A DNA stretch of 64,000 nucleotides from Hydractinia symbiolongicarpus (GCF_029227915.1 NC_079877.1:19865851-19929850); one strand, 5' to 3'. Positions 21,811 to 34,694 are shown, counted from the stretch's first letter. Notes: generated by a model not told the origin, from the sequence alone. Numbers and translations are program-made.

Positions 21811-24800
21811 TTGCGGTCGGTTTACACCGACCGCCAAGGTAAGCCACATTCTTTAAACCAACGAGAAATGAGTAAAAGAGGCCGACTTCAAAATGCTAGA
21901 TGTTATCGTTGTGATGGACCATTTCCCCATCAAAACAGATGCCCTGTTGAAAACCAAATTTGTAACGCATGTGGAAACCACGGTCACTTTTCAAAATGTT
22001 GTAGAACCGAAACATATCGACATCAAAACACCCGAGCACGTCTGGGGAGGGGATCCTTTTACCAATCAAGACAGCCCTTGAATAACGTTACTCATTCGCC
22101 GTTAAACGATTTTTCTGCTATGCAAAATACCCTTGAAGCTGAAAGTGATGATGAAATGTTTTTTTCTATCCAAACTTTGTATGATTGTGAACATCCTATG
22201 ATTAGTACTGTGTCTTATTCGTCTGATGTTGTGAATTCTCCATTCGATAGCACAGAAAACACAAGTAACAGTAACCACAGTTATAAGAATAGTAAGCAAA
22301 ATTCTGATTTCCATACTGTTGTTAAATTAGAAGGAGTAAAAGTAAATTTTCTAGTCGATACAGGAGCTAGCATTAACATTCTCACATTGCGTACTTTCAA
22401 TCAGTTAAACGAACGCCTTCCAAAAAAATTAAATCTACTCAAAACAAAAACAAGCGTCGTAACGTACGGAAGTGACACTTCAAATTTGAAAGTTTTAGGA
22501 CGCGTTAACCTCTTAGTAAAAACCACCTCTAAAATGATTAACGCTCCATTTTCCCTGATCGACACTTCCCATAGAAACCTATTATCAGGCCGAACAGCAG
22601 TTGATCTTGACGTCATTCAGATGAAGAAACAAGTTTTTTCTTTACAAAATCAGCGAAGCATGCAGCCAAACTACAAAACACCTGATAAACTAAAATCAAA
22701 AGAAAACATTCCAACACACCTCTGCAGAGTTTTAGAAAGTTATAAAGATACTATGTTCAGTGAGAAAATCGGAAAACTGAAGGACTATCAAGTGCATCTT
22801 CACATAAATAACAACGTACCCCCAGTAGCGCAAAAAGAAAGACGCATACCTTGTGCTTTACGAAAGCAAGTCAATGCAGAAATCGCCAAAATGGAGAAAG
22901 CAGACATAATAGAAGATGTCACAAACAAAGCGACGCCATGGTTAAATCCGCTAGTTATTGTTCCCAAACCCGAGGGAGGAGTACGAATTTGTCTCAATAT
23001 GAGAAAAGCAAACAAGGCTATTAACCGAACAAGATATCCAACCCCCATCGTAGAGGATTTAAAAATCAAGCTAAGTGGCTCAAAAGTATTTATTAAGTTA
23101 GACATGCGAAGTGCTTTTCATCAACTGGAATTATCCGAAGAGTCACGACCTATCACCGCTTTCCAATCCAAAACTCGAATAAAACGTTACACCCGCCTGA
23201 TTTTTGGCGTGAACTCCGCGTCGGAAGAAATGCAACATGTGCTTAGATCCTTAATAGCAGACATTAATGGAGTTGAAAATATTGCGGACGATTTATTTAT
23301 ATTCGCAAAATCTCAAGAAGAGCACGACGTTATTTTAAACAAGGTATTAAAACGTTTCGAAGAGAAAGGACTCACATTGATCCTGGAAAAATGTGTATTC
23401 TGCAAAAGCAATTTAGAATTTTTTGGGCATATCTTCTCAGAAGAAGGTATGAAACCAAGCCCAAAGAAAATGAAACCATTACAAACATGCCTTAACCCGA
23501 AGATGTCAAGTCACTTCGAAGCTTTTTGGGACTCACCAACTACATGCAAACATACATACTGGACTACAGTACAATAACTTATCCACTTAGACAATTGATT
23601 AAAGAGAAAGCCGAATTGAAATGGACATCCGAATGTGAACATGCCTTTGCTACTTTGAAAAGCGCTTTGGGTAGTGAATCTTGCTTAGCATATTTTGATG
23701 AAAACAAAGAGACATTTATGTATACAGACGCTAGCCCATATGGTATATCCGCCGTATTGTTGCAGAAAAGCAAGGGTAAAGATGATGTTAAGGTTATATC
23801 TTATTCATCCAAATCCCTTACAGAAACTGAAATGAAATATGCGCAAATCGAAAGAGAATGTTTAAGCATAGTTTACGGATGCGAAAAAAATCGCTTGTAC
23901 TTAATCGGTAGAGAGTTCACATATTCAACGACCATAAAGCATTAGTCAATCTCTTAAGTAACCAAAAATCCACGATACCTCTGCGAATCGAGCGACTAAC
24001 ATTTCGACTTCAAGGTTACAACTTCACAATAAAACATGTAAAGAGTGCAGAAAACTTATCAGATTACGCTAGCAGACACCCTTACACCTTTAGCGACGAC
24101 AAAAAAACAACGGCATAGAAGAATATGTAAACTTTACAGCCACATATGCATGTCCAAAAGCGATTACCCTAGACGATATTAAAACACAAACTTCACAAGA
24201 TAAAATATGTCAACATCTAGCCAGTATTATAGAAAAGAACAACTGGCACCTCCTAGACAAACCGACTAACTACCCTGATTTAAGAAGCAAAGAACTAGAC
24301 GAGCTGAAGCATTACCGCAAGTTGAAACACGAACTCACCGTATCGAACAACAAAGACATTGTCTTAAAACAAAGACGCATTATCTTACCAAAACGCTACC
24401 ATAACACTGCTGTTACATTAGCTCATCAAGGACACCAAGGTGTTCAGAAAACAAAAGAGTTACTCAGATCGAAAGTTTATTTTCAAGGAATAGACGATTT
24501 GGTTGAAAAGAAAATTTCAAACTGCATTCCATGCCAAGCTGTTACACCAACAAGAGCAAATGCGCCTATCAGAATAATGGATATACCAGAACAAGTTTGG
24601 GAAACTTTGAACATTGATTTTCTTGGACCATTTCCCACAGGATATGACCTATTTGTCGTGATCGACCAAAGATCTAAGTTTCCAGAGGTGGAATTTCTCA
24701 AGAGTACCAATGCTGAAACACTGATACCTTGTTTAGATAGAATGTTTAGCACATACGGTAATCCACGCAACGTTATCTCCGATAATGGCCCACCATTCAG

Positions 24801-25530
24801 CTCGCAGAAAATCAAATCTTACCTCAAACAAAGGGGAATAAAACACAGACGCATCACTCCACTATGGCCAAAGGCAAACGCAGAAGCAGAACGATTTATG
24901 CAACCGCTTAATAAAATAATGAGGACAGCTAAACTAGAACACAAGGATTGGAGGGAAGAAGTTCATAGATTCTTATTTGCTTACCGCTCCACACCTCATA
25001 GTACCACCAAAGTTGCCCCTTCAGAACTGATGTTCAATAGAAAAATTAGCTACTCAATACCATCAATAGACAACAAACTAACATACGAAAACCAGCAACA
25101 AGTAGCCACTGACAATGACAAAGCGGCCAAAATAAAGAACAAACAGTACGCAGATGAACGTCGACATACGAAAGAATCATCGTTATGTGAAGGAGACCGT
25201 GTCATTGTCAAGCAACTGAAGTACAATAAGCTTTCCACTCCTTACAGCATACAACCCTACAGAGTTACGAAAATAAATGACACAATGGTTACCGCTCAAT
25301 CGGAAATTGACTCATCCAACATCACAAGAAATATTTCTCATTTTAAAAGTATCCCGACAACTGCACCAACTCATATCATTATAAAGGAGGAGGAAGACAT
25401 AGAGCCACAACTTCCAGTATCGCAACCCGCAAACAAACCTCCATTCAGAAACTATACACCGCCCAACCAAAATCGAAAAATTTGCCCCAACATATCAAGA
25501 AGACCAGTTCACCAGTGGAGGAAATACTGA
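21811..25530 (+). pseudogene. Gypsy pol polyprotein, frameshifted
   Basis: Two CCHC-like zinc knuckles (about 21898-22015) precede an aspartic protease (LVDTGAS, 22351). The reverse transcriptase has FIKLDMRSAF (23092) and IADDLF (23281); the usual first residue of YxDD is Ile here. Frameshifts fall near 23495, near 23915 in the RNase H region (YTDASPYG is intact) and near the A run at 24105. The integrase frame (24322-25530) has the HHCC zinc site and a D-D-E core (NIDFLGPF, VISDNGPPF, NAEAERF). Three shifts preclude a full polyprotein unless recoded. Confidence 0.85.
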
Positions 25531-25689
25531 ACACTATCCATGTTTAAATATTAGGACCATCTAAGACATTATGTTAAAGAAAGTTAGTTCAGCAGTCAAA
25601 ACCCCTGACATTTTATATCAACGTTGCCTGCTGTTGTTTTGTTACATTTAGATACGGACCACGTGCATATCGTCTAGCGAAGGGGAAGA

Positions 25690-25848
25690 TGTAATGAGGT
25701 AAAAACATCGACGATGGAGAGGACTTGGGCAGAAGAAGAGGGACGATTTTGATGACACGAGAGTTATGATAGGGAATAGAGAGAAAGAGATAAACAGAGA
25801 TATATTGCAAACACGTGTTCTTATTTAACCTACTTTCCCGATATTAAA
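25690..25848 (+). repeat. 3' LTR of the Gypsy element (159 bp)
   Basis: Partner of the 5' LTR; preceded by the purine tract and followed by the AATGT duplication. Confidence 0.8.
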
Positions 25849-25980
25849 AATGTTAGTGTACACAAATTTCTAGCGCCTTCGGTAGTTTCGAAGCTCAAGC
25901 TGCGAAGAGTGGTTGTTATTTTTGGTTGCAGCTTTTATTTTAAGTTATAATTTGCCATAGATTACGGAATGGTCAATAAA

Positions 25981-26207
25981 ATGAATGTGGATGAGTTAAA
26001 GATTTCCTCAGGCTTCGTGGTTTAAAGTTTTCAAGCAGAAAGGTTGAATTGGTAGCTAGAGTGTTTGTTGCTGCTAAGACCAATGTTCCATTTGTTAAAA
26101 CAGCACAAGAGGTAGAAGGCCATCTTATGCAAAAATATCAAACCAAACTCCTACGTGGTAAGGTACTACTGCTTGATCCCAATTATTTAATTCAAAATGG
26201 GGCATGA
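25981..26207 (+). pseudogene. SAP-domain gene remnant
   Basis: From an ATG, a short frame (NVDELK) shifts by one base into a frame with LRLRGLKFSSRKVELVARV, which matches the SAP helix-extension-helix pattern. A conserved-looking tract (TAQEVEGHLMQKYQTKLL) and a stop follow. SAP N-termini of this type occur in repetitive cnidarian genes of unknown function. Only this N-terminal piece is present. Confidence 0.5.
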
Positions 26208-26515
26208 ATGTCGGATTGGTGTATTTGGAAACAACCGTTTTACAATAGGATGCACATTTTTTAACGCGTCCAGTGGAATAATATTCGGCACCTCTAATGG
26301 GTTTATGCTGAAAGAGGGTTCCCTAAATCCATCTTGTTTTCTTGGACAAGTTCTCCTTCCTTTATCAAATCTCCCCCCATTTTGCCGATTAAATGAAGGC
26401 CCTTTCGAAAAGGCTGTTTGTCTTTGTATCGATGACTATGAATGCAACACTTCTGACTAATTGATTCTACTTCTACGCGTTTTTTTTTATAAGAAACCTG
26501 GCGAATGTTTCCTAA
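26208..26515. other. Unidentified segment with a minus-strand coding-like frame
   Basis: The minus strand is open over about 26190-26415 with plausible amino-acid composition (NPLEVPNIIPLD and nearby). It could be a remnant of the DIRS-like element, whose RT lies on the same strand beyond the Gypsy insertion, but I cannot identify it. A hairpin around ATAAGAAAC/GTTTCTTAT near 26488 is intact only in the second copy. Confidence 0.3.
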
Positions 26516-28426
26516 TCTATATAATAACACGCTAGGTGTGTCTGTCTGTGTGTCATATGTTAAATTTTCTGACGTTACGCCGCGACGTCAATAACACTAC
26601 TTTTATCTTATATTAAATTAATGAAGCCATTACAGTGCACCTAAAACTTTGAGGCCATATAACTTGGAAACGAGATGGTGACATCAATGATTTTTCACCG
26701 TGTGGGTAACTAGAGATCACCTAGGATCAATTTGGGTAATTTTCCCAAACCTGCGTCCCCAAATTTGTTTTGGAATGGACGGGTTGATGACGTCATAAAA
26801 GAATCTTTAAACCCTAATATCTCTGCAACCGTTTGTCAAAAGTACATGTTCCTATACATTTTCTTGATCAGCGTTTCAAGATCTGTACGATGAAGGCAAC
26901 AGGTATACAAATTCCTAAAAAGAATTTTTAAGGTTTTGACAAGTCTTTGCTGACGTCATCAAAATTTTTAAACCTTTATATATTCTTAACCGTTCGTCAA
27001 TAACACATGATAATATATTCTTTCTCATCAGCGTTTTAATCTCTGCACATTACAGTAAAGAAACTAAATTTCGGCAAATTTTTTTGTATATGCACTGCTG
27101 ACCTCAGCAAAAATCTAAAACAACCTATTTTTTCCATTATTCTTCTGCCTAAGTGGATTTCCATTTTGACTTTCGACTATTCTATATAATAATACGCCAG
27201 TTCTGTCTGTCTGTCTGTGACTTTTTCAAAGTGGATAAAATTTCTTTTAAATAAGTCTATAAAAAATCGCCTATAAATGTGTTCTGTAAATTAGCAAACT
27301 TTGACGTTAAAGCAATATTGACGTCAAAGGAAAGTATATTGAGATTAGTAAAGCCATTGCATTGCACTTTTAAATTTAAGGCTAAGTAACTTGGAAACGG
27401 GTGGAAATAACTGACGTCATTTCCTGCGTGGGTAACTAGGGACTACCTGGGACCGATTTGGGTAAGTTTTCCAAACCTGAATCCGTTTCGGAATGGCGTC
27501 ATCAAAAAACCTTTGGGTTTTGGAATGGCGTCATCACAAATCATTTAAACCACCATATCTTCGTAACCGTTTGTCAAAAGTACATGATCCTATACATTTT
27601 CTTGATCAGCGTTTAAAGACCTATACGTTGAAGGCAACAGGTATACAAATTTCTAAAAAATAATTTTGTGTTTTCGCGGGTCTTTGCTGACGTCAGCATA
27701 ATTCAAATAAGGCTCCTTTTTCATTTTTATACTGCCTCAGTGGATTTTTCCACGGGCCTTTATAATAATACGGAGAGTGCGCTGTCTGTGTGTCTGTTTG
27801 TCTGTAACAGGCAGAGTGGATGTGTTTCTTTTTCTCAAATGTCAAGCTTTCTAACGTTACGGCGCGACGTCAATGCATTTAGACTGCCGTCAACTTCTTT
27901 AAGAAGATTGGTGAAGCCATTGCATTGCACTTAAAACTTTGAGGTCAAATAACTTGGAAACAAGGTAGTGACGTCAATGATTTTTCACCGCGTGGGTAAC
28001 TAGGGACCACCTGGGAGCAATCTGGGTAAGTTTCCCAAACCTGGGTAACTGAATCCGTTTCGGAATTAACGGATCGATGACGTCATCAAAAAACCTTCAA
28101 ACCCTAACATCCCTGCAACCGTTTGTCAAAAGTACATGATCCTATACATTTTCTTGATCAGCGTTATGCGATGAAAGCAACAGGTATATAAATTTCTAAA
28201 AAAAAATTTTAGGTTTTGACGGACCATTGCCGACGTCAGCAAAATTTTTAAAACCTTATATCTCATAAACCGCTCATCAAAAGCACATGATTTTATACAT
28301 TTTCCTGATCAGCGTTTCAACCTCTACATATTACAGACAACGAATAAACAACAAAAAATCTAAAACAACCTATTTTCGTAATGTCCTCTTGCCTAAGTGG
28401 ATTTTTTCACGGGCCTTATCGACTAG
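26516..28426 (+). mobile_element. Three tandem non-autonomous Helitron-like elements
   Basis: Units begin near 26516, 27181 and 27759 with TCTATATAATAA(C/T)ACG-like 5' ends followed by TGTCTGTCTG repeats. They share internal blocks (GGGTAACTAGRGA, TTCTTGATCAGCGTTT, GCTGACGTCA). The second and third keep the GTGGA..CACGGGCC 3' hairpin, and the third ends CGACTAG; the first unit's 3' end is degraded. A fourth 5' end (TCTAGTTTTAATACG) starts at 28427 and is interrupted by the Polinton. Many TGACGTCA palindromes occur within the units. Confidence 0.6.
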
Positions 28427-28455
28427 TCTAGTTTTAATACGAAGCTTTTGTGTGT

Positions 28456-31400
28456 AGTAGTAGTAAGGAGTGAATATACCCAGTTTTTATAAATACAGTC
28501 GACGACCAAGGGAAATTCCCCTAAATGCCAATAACCAACACATAATAGTAGATACCAGAAATATATAACGAGGGAGGGAGGATGATGACGTGAAAATATT
28601 TGAAGAGGGAAACCGCATAAAAACATGGCGATTTAATAATAACATTAACCAACCATTGAAGGACGCCATCATGCGAAAAATCACACCAACGTAGACATGC
28701 GTGTGAAGGTGATATACTTATTTGGCTGCGATATTTACCGAGGGGGTGGCGATGTGGCCAATTATCACAATCCAAGAGCTCCGGGTCAATATCAAGTATG
28801 GCCGAAATCGAAGCTTTCATAGAGCAATGTGAGATGAAACGCCTTGATTTAGAAGATGCGGAGACGAAAGCCTACTTGCCACCAGAAAGGACTATCGAGA
28901 CCCCGGTGCATATGAAGGTAAAATAATATTCAAGCACGTTCAGATCAAAATAATTTCTACGAGGGAACCCCTATTTGGATGTGGACCATTACCAGATTGG
29001 CTACGAAAGAAGAGATGTATATATGCCATGGACGGTGAAGATGCTAGAACAGACAGCTTGTGCTTTTGGAGATGCTTAGCTGTAAGAGAGAGAGCAGATG
29101 TAAAAAGAGGGACAGAGTTCCTTAAAAGGACAGCCGTCAAATTAGCTCGTGATTACTACGAGGAACCCAATCTAAAGATGGAAGAGGTACGTGCCACGAG
29201 GCTCTTGGATTTGGAGGGCATCGTCAAAAAATTCGAGATTAACATAAGAGTATTTGAACCAAAAACAAACAACGATAAGGCCCCATGGCGTCTCGTCTAT
29301 GGACAAGGCCAGTACAAGAAGGGGTTGGAAACGATCAACATTGGTATGTTGGGAGGTCATTGTTTCTATACCAAGAAGATGGATGTATTGACGCAGCATT
29401 GGGAATGCGAGGTTTGTACACAAAGATTTACCAGATCCGAAAATCTCACACGACACAAGAATAACGAATGCGAAGGCATCAAGACCAAGATCATTTGCAA
29501 AAGTGAAAAGATCGAGCGCATGCAGAGTAGCTCTGAAAAGGTATTCTATCCCGATAAGGGTTTCAGTTACGCGGCATGCCAATGGATTGAGGCCATGTCA
29601 GAGCAAACAGGCCGACACATCCATCACGCGCTTTGTGGACATGGAGGAGAGCGTGTGATACGCGATGGTAAAGAGGTCTATAGGGTAGATGGGTATGATC
29701 CTCATACAAAGACAGTATACGAATATCACGGCTGTAAATGGCATGAATGCCCATGTCAACCATAGCGAAACAACGTAGATAAAAATAATTTCAATCGTAC
29801 CAAATTTAAAGAAGACCACATTACGAAACTAGGCTACAATCTTGTCACTGCATGGGAGTGCGAAAAGCCTCCTAAGGCTAAAAGGTTATTCAAGAAAAAA
29901 TTTCGACCCTATCCCCATTTCATCGTTTTTGATTTCGAGGCTCTCCTGGCACCATTGAACCAGCAGCAAACGTCTGATTTGACATATATTTCAGAGCATA
30001 TCCCCGTCAGCGTAGCCATCCACGATAGCTTACAAGAACATCCTAACTTCATCATGAATGAAGACCCAAAGGTGCTTGTGCAAAAATTTGTTGAGCAACT
30101 GGAGCAGAGACAGATCCGGATTGTCCAAGAAGTTAAACGGATATATCCCAAGCCAGATGATTTCTATATGCTCCCGGAACAAACCCAAAATGCTTGGTAC
30201 GAATGGATAAATCAAATGACGGTGATAGGCTTTAACAGCGGTAAATATGATATCAGCATGATAAAGCGGTACTTTGTTGAACGAATTGCGGATGATGATA
30301 ATATCAAAGTGGCGAAAAAAGACAACGATTATATGTTTCTAACCACATCGAGGTTCAAATTTATCGATATTAAGAATTTCCTCGCACCAGGCCTGAGTTA
30401 TGAAAAATGGTGCAAATCACTGGATAGCAATCTCGAGAAGCTCGTGTTTCCATATGAATGGCTAACATGTTATGAAACGTTGAACAATGTAGGCCCAGTC
30501 GACTATGATGCGTTTTATAGCACACTCAGTGGTAGAAACACCCTCTCACAAGAGGGTAACCAGACGTTCAGAGATGGGTTTTTTAAGAAGGGATGCATCA
30601 CGATGCTGGATTGGTTAGCCGAATACAATATGGCCGATGTAGTCCCATTTGTTGAAGCCGTGGATAAGTGCAATACATATTACGAGGATGAGATTGACAT
30701 TTTGAAGGATGCCGTGAGCATTCCGGGTGTGTCGATGCGGTATGTATTAAACAAATCCTTGCGGCTGAACCCGGATATAAAGCTTTATGCTCCGGGTGAT
30801 CCATGTAAGCATAAATGCGAAGCTCATTGTACCAAGGCGTTATGCAAGGATTGTAAACAAGTTAAAAACGCTTGTACAATATGTACAAAGAACGAGGCCT
30901 ATGAACTCCTCCAAACAGGCATGGTAGGTGGCCCAGGTATCGTATTTTGCAGGTACCACGAGAGGGATGTGATGGGTATTCGCTCACATATTTATACCGA
31001 GCCAAACAAATAAAAGACTATACTCGGGTATGACGCCAATATGCTCTACCCAAGCACACTACTACAAGATTTCCCTTGTGGTAAGGAGAAGCTGATAAAA
31101 ATGGCAGACCCTGTTGGAGAATTAGATAATCTGGTGCAGAGCATTATAGACGGAGATCTCTTCGGGTTTGCCCAAGTTGATATTGAAGTCCCCACCGAGT
31201 TGTACGAAAAATTCAGTGAAATGTCCCCGTTATTTGTGGTTAGAGAGATCGCTGACAATCAAGTTCCGCAGCATATGCACAATTATTTAAACAAGACAAG
31301 GCGAAAACGTATACCGGGTACCAGGAAGCTGTTAGGGGTTATGAGAGCCGAGAAGATCCTGCTTTGTACTGACCTGCCTAAATGGTACCTGGAGCATGGT

Positions 31401-32164
31401 TTAAAAATTACGGCTTGCTACCAGCTACTCAAATACTCACGGGGTAAACCATTCGCTTGGTTTCCTGAGGAAATCGCGGATGCGCGTCGCCAAGCAGATA
31501 AAGACCCTGATAAGCGCGTCGCTGGCGATACTGCTAAATTAAAAGGTAATAGCTTCTATGGGAAAATGATTGAGGATCTTGCGAGACATAACAATACCAC
31601 ATTTACAAAAGATGAAAAGGTAGTAGATTCAGCTATGAGAAGCCCCTACTTGGAGGATCTTGAAGAAATTGGAGAGGCATACGAAGTAAGGCGGCTTAAA
31701 CAAGGCGTTTTCATTAACAGGGCGTACCAATGGGGAATCCTAGTGTATTAATTAGCTAAATTGCGGATGCTCGAATTTTACTATAATTTTCTTGACAAGT
31801 ACATAGATCGACGAGATTTCGAATATATTTACATGGATACCGATAGTGCGTATTTCGCGATCTCTAGTGATAACCTACGTAATGTTGTTCGTCCTGAACT
31901 ACTCGAGCAGTACGATGAGGATGTGGCTCATTGGCTAGTCACCGATAAATATTCAAGTAGAACCGGAGGGTTATTTAAAGAAGAATTTATCGGATCGAGA
32001 ATGATAGCGCTAACAGCCAAGTGCTATTTCGTCGAAGGTAAAGATGGTACGAAATTTTCTTGTAAGGGCATGTCAAAGAGACAAAATGAATTGACATGGT
32101 GTAGGTATATGGGAGCACTGAAGGGAGAGCTGGATACCGCAAAAGATGTGGGCTTCCGGGTTTA
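28456..32164 (+). mobile_element. Truncated Maverick/Polinton, left 3.7 kb (first copy)
   Basis: Begins with the left inverted repeat (28456-28547) and contains most of the polymerase gene. It stops at the duplication junction 110 bp after the catalytic-motif exonuclease/polymerase region has ended, losing the last 35 codons and the rest of the element. The sequence is the same as the intact copy at 41366-45074 wherever I compared it. Confidence 0.9.
28798..32164 (+). pseudogene. Polinton DNA polymerase B, truncated duplicate
   Basis: Same content and same breaks as the gene at 41708-45180: a frameshift near 28918, TAG at 29763-29765, TAA at 31011-31013 and TAA at 31749-31751. At the junction the frame passes into RPL8 intron sequence and ends at TAA 32169-32171. 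Confidence 0.9.
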
Positions 32165-32534
32165 TGCGTAAAGTCTATTTACTTCAGTTTTCAAACGAAT
32201 TTGAACATTCTATTTGTCGTTTCTGGTATTTCACATATAAAAAATGGCTTAAAAGTGGTTTTCCTCAATTTTATTATGGTTATAAGACATGTCAAAATTT
32301 AACCACATAATTCTCCATGATATTGTGTGTATTTCAAATTTTTACTACATCGTAACAGACATTGTTTATTTTTCTATTCGTCATCATTTCAAAGAGATCT
32401 AGGGAGTAGTTAGGAAAAATAGCCAATATTTAAGGTTGAGATGTTATGAGACTATTGTCCTATTTTAAAAAATTGCCTGAAATGTTTTATCGTTTACACC
32501 ACAGTTTACATATTGTTCCATTTTTTTTAATCAG

Positions 32535-33139
32535 CTACTTTACAAATTGGGAATATCTTACCAGTTGGTGCTATGCCTGAAGGAACTATCATATGTAATA
32601 TCGAGGAAAAATCTGGTGATCGTGGTAAATTAGCCCGTGCATCTGGCGATTATGCAACTGTTGTTTCACATAACAGAGACACTAGAGTTACAAGGATAAA
32701 GCTTCCATCTGGCATAAAAAAAGCAGTTCCTTCTTTTAACCGAGCCAGTGTTGGCATTGTTGCTGGCGGTGGACGTATTGACAAACCATTATTAAAAGCA
32801 GGTCGTGCATATCACAAATACAAAGTTAAGCGCAATTGCTGGCCTAAAGTTCGTGGTGTTGCTATGAACGTAAGTCGTCCTCCGCACAGTCTGATAAAGT
32901 GTTTTATACTTTCAAAAATAAAGAAACTAAATTCAACATAAATTTATTTTATAAATTATTTTTTATAAATTTTTCAGCCTGTTGAGCATCCTCATGGTGG
33001 TGGTAATCATCAACATATTGGTTTCCCTTCAACAGTTAGACGTGATACCTCAGCTGGTCGTAAAGTTGGTCTCATCGCTGCTCGGCGTACCGGTAGGATT
33101 CGAGGTACTGCTAAAGTCAGAGATACTGAAAAAGATTAG
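32535..33139 (+). pseudogene. Duplicated RPL8 exons 2 and 3, no first exon
   Basis: Exons 32535-32869 and 32978-33139 are identical to those at 19651-20255, with the same splice sites, stop codon and AATAAA. The first coding exon and promoter were not copied, so this is an orphan 3' piece. RPL8 exon 1 could in principle splice to it, but the first copy already ends in a stop and poly(A) signal before it. Confidence 0.85.
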
Positions 33140-33249
33140 CCGACGTGTCGATAAAGTCCGTTATTTGATGACGAATAAAATAAATCCAAAGTTAAAAATG
33201 TGTATTTATTAAAGTTAACCTCCTCTCCCAATTTATGATCACCACCTCA

Positions 33250-33834
33250 TTCTACTAGTAGTAGCCAAGGCGAAAAAAGTTGTCGAGGTGCTGGACCTAG
33301 GCCACAGCACAGGCACAAAAGTTCGTAAAGAATTTCTTGTCAAATAAAGCGCACGTATTTCCTGGAAGCATGATGCAAAGGTATATTGAAATATGCATCC
33401 TTTATATTTATTTTGCGTTCTGTTGCAACATCTCTTTCTCAGAAGATGCAAACCTTCCATTTTGAAGTGTTTGTAAGGTATAAACGATTTAGATGCTTTA
33501 AGTTTATGACTGGCCTGTACCCGTCCCCCGATCCTTTTTGGGCACTAGAAACATTGCTTAAAAATTCTCCTTTTTTGCTGCGGACAGGTTGAATGGCACC
33601 CCCTTTCAGCATAGCTTCCACTTCCTGTGATATCAAATTTGTTTAATATGAATTTATACGAGCCTGATGGGGTTGTACTTTTTGGAATGGTGCTTTTAGA
33701 AAAGGAATTTTTAATCCCGAAACCCATTCTAACATTTCTGGGTCGTTGGTTATTTTCCGCCAGTTTTCCTGAAAATATTGCTGACTTGCTGCTATTGGAT
33801 GTTTTCCAATCTTTTAATACACCAATCCGACATC
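33250..33834 (-). pseudogene. DIRS-like RT remnant, second copy
   Basis: Duplicate of 20366-20950, same motifs and stops. Confidence 0.65.
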
Positions 33835-34120
33835 TCCCGGGACCGTGCGAGAAAAAGAGTCTGCAGAATGTTGTTATGTCGTAAAGACATCGACGATGGA
33901 GAGGACTTGGGCAGAAGAGGGACGATTTTGATGACACGAGAGTTATGATAGGGAATAGAGAGAAAGAGATAAACAGAGATATATTGCAAACACGTTCTTA
34001 TTTAACCTACTTTCCCGATATTAAACTGGCGACGAGAAGAAGGGAATAACAGACGAAGATTAAATTCGACAAGATTTAATTCTTATCTGTGCAGTAATTT
34101 TAAATTTTTATGCACTTGCG

Positions 34121-34649
34121 ATGGCTGTTCGAAATCTTAATCTGCCAACCTTTCCAGAGTTTTCCACAGAAGATGTGTCTACACTCAGTTCGCGCTGGAA
34201 GAAGTATAAACAAAGATTTGAACTTTTGTGTCACGCTATTGGTGTCACAGATGAGTCTCAAAAACTAGCTATGTTGTTGAGTTGGAGATAGCACGTATGA
34301 AATATATGAAAATGTTAAGCCTGAACGTGAAGAAGATATAACATATCCGAATGTCATCGCGGCGTTAGAAAAACACTTCGAACCACAAGTAAATAAGAGT
34401 TACGAAACATATTTATTTCGCAATGTGATACAACAAGAAGATGAAACGATACATCAGTATTTTATACGATTAAAAGAACAAGCAGTAAAATGTGACTTTC
34501 ACGATAAAAATTTGGAAATCAAAAGACAGGTTGAACTTTCTACTACTAACAACAAGTTACGTTTATATAGCTTCAGAAATTCTGATAAAACCTTGGAAGA
34601 AATACTGGTGACAGGAAAGACTTTAGAAAGCACCATATAGCAAGCATAA
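34121..34649 (+). pseudogene. Gypsy gag, second copy, broken
   Basis: Same frameshift and the same two stops (34638-34640 and 34647-34649) as the first copy. Confidence 0.65.
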
Positions 34650-34694
34650 ATTCTTCAAAAAGCACAGGCGAACGATACAGAGCGAATCAATGAA

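Larger units (their letters stand above)
20988..25848 (+). mobile_element. Ty3/Gypsy LTR retrotransposon, 4.86 kb, inactive
   Basis: The LTRs (20988-21141 and 25690-25848) start with TG and are flanked by AATGT (20983-20987 and 25849-25853), a 5-bp target duplication. A primer-binding-like CTGGCGACGAG follows the 5' LTR directly, and a purine tract GCGAAGGGGAAGA precedes the 3' LTR. The order gag-zinc knuckle-protease-RT-RNase H-integrase is that of Ty3/Gypsy. Several frame breaks are shared with the duplicate copy, so it died before the duplication. Confidence 0.9.
19281..32164 (+). repeat. Tandem duplication of 12.9 kb, first copy
   Basis: From TGCGTAAAGT in RPL8 intron 1 to a point inside the Polinton polymerase gene, this segment is repeated directly at 32165-45074. 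I found three substitutions (22753 A/G, 26647 C/T, 28045 G/T), one 27-bp indel near 26507, and one base in a T run near 26480. The offset is 12884 before the indel and 12910 after it. At the junction (32164/32165) the polymerase sequence GGGTTTAT runs straight into GCGTAAAG with a single shared T. Confidence 0.9.

Noticed and set aside
26197-26460. 87-codon plus-strand frame after the SAP remnant
   Set aside because: The minus strand of the same stretch looks more coding-like, and the plus frame has no recognisable domain.
27668-27934. 88-codon frame inside the Helitron-like array (twin at 40578-40844)
   Set aside because: Crosses the end of one repeat unit and the start of the next; no protein features.
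29172-29582. 136-codon minus-strand frame (and its twin at 42082-42492)
   Set aside because: Antisense shadow of the polymerase gene.
32535-33139. A second functional RPL8 gene
   Set aside because: The first coding exon and promoter are not duplicated.
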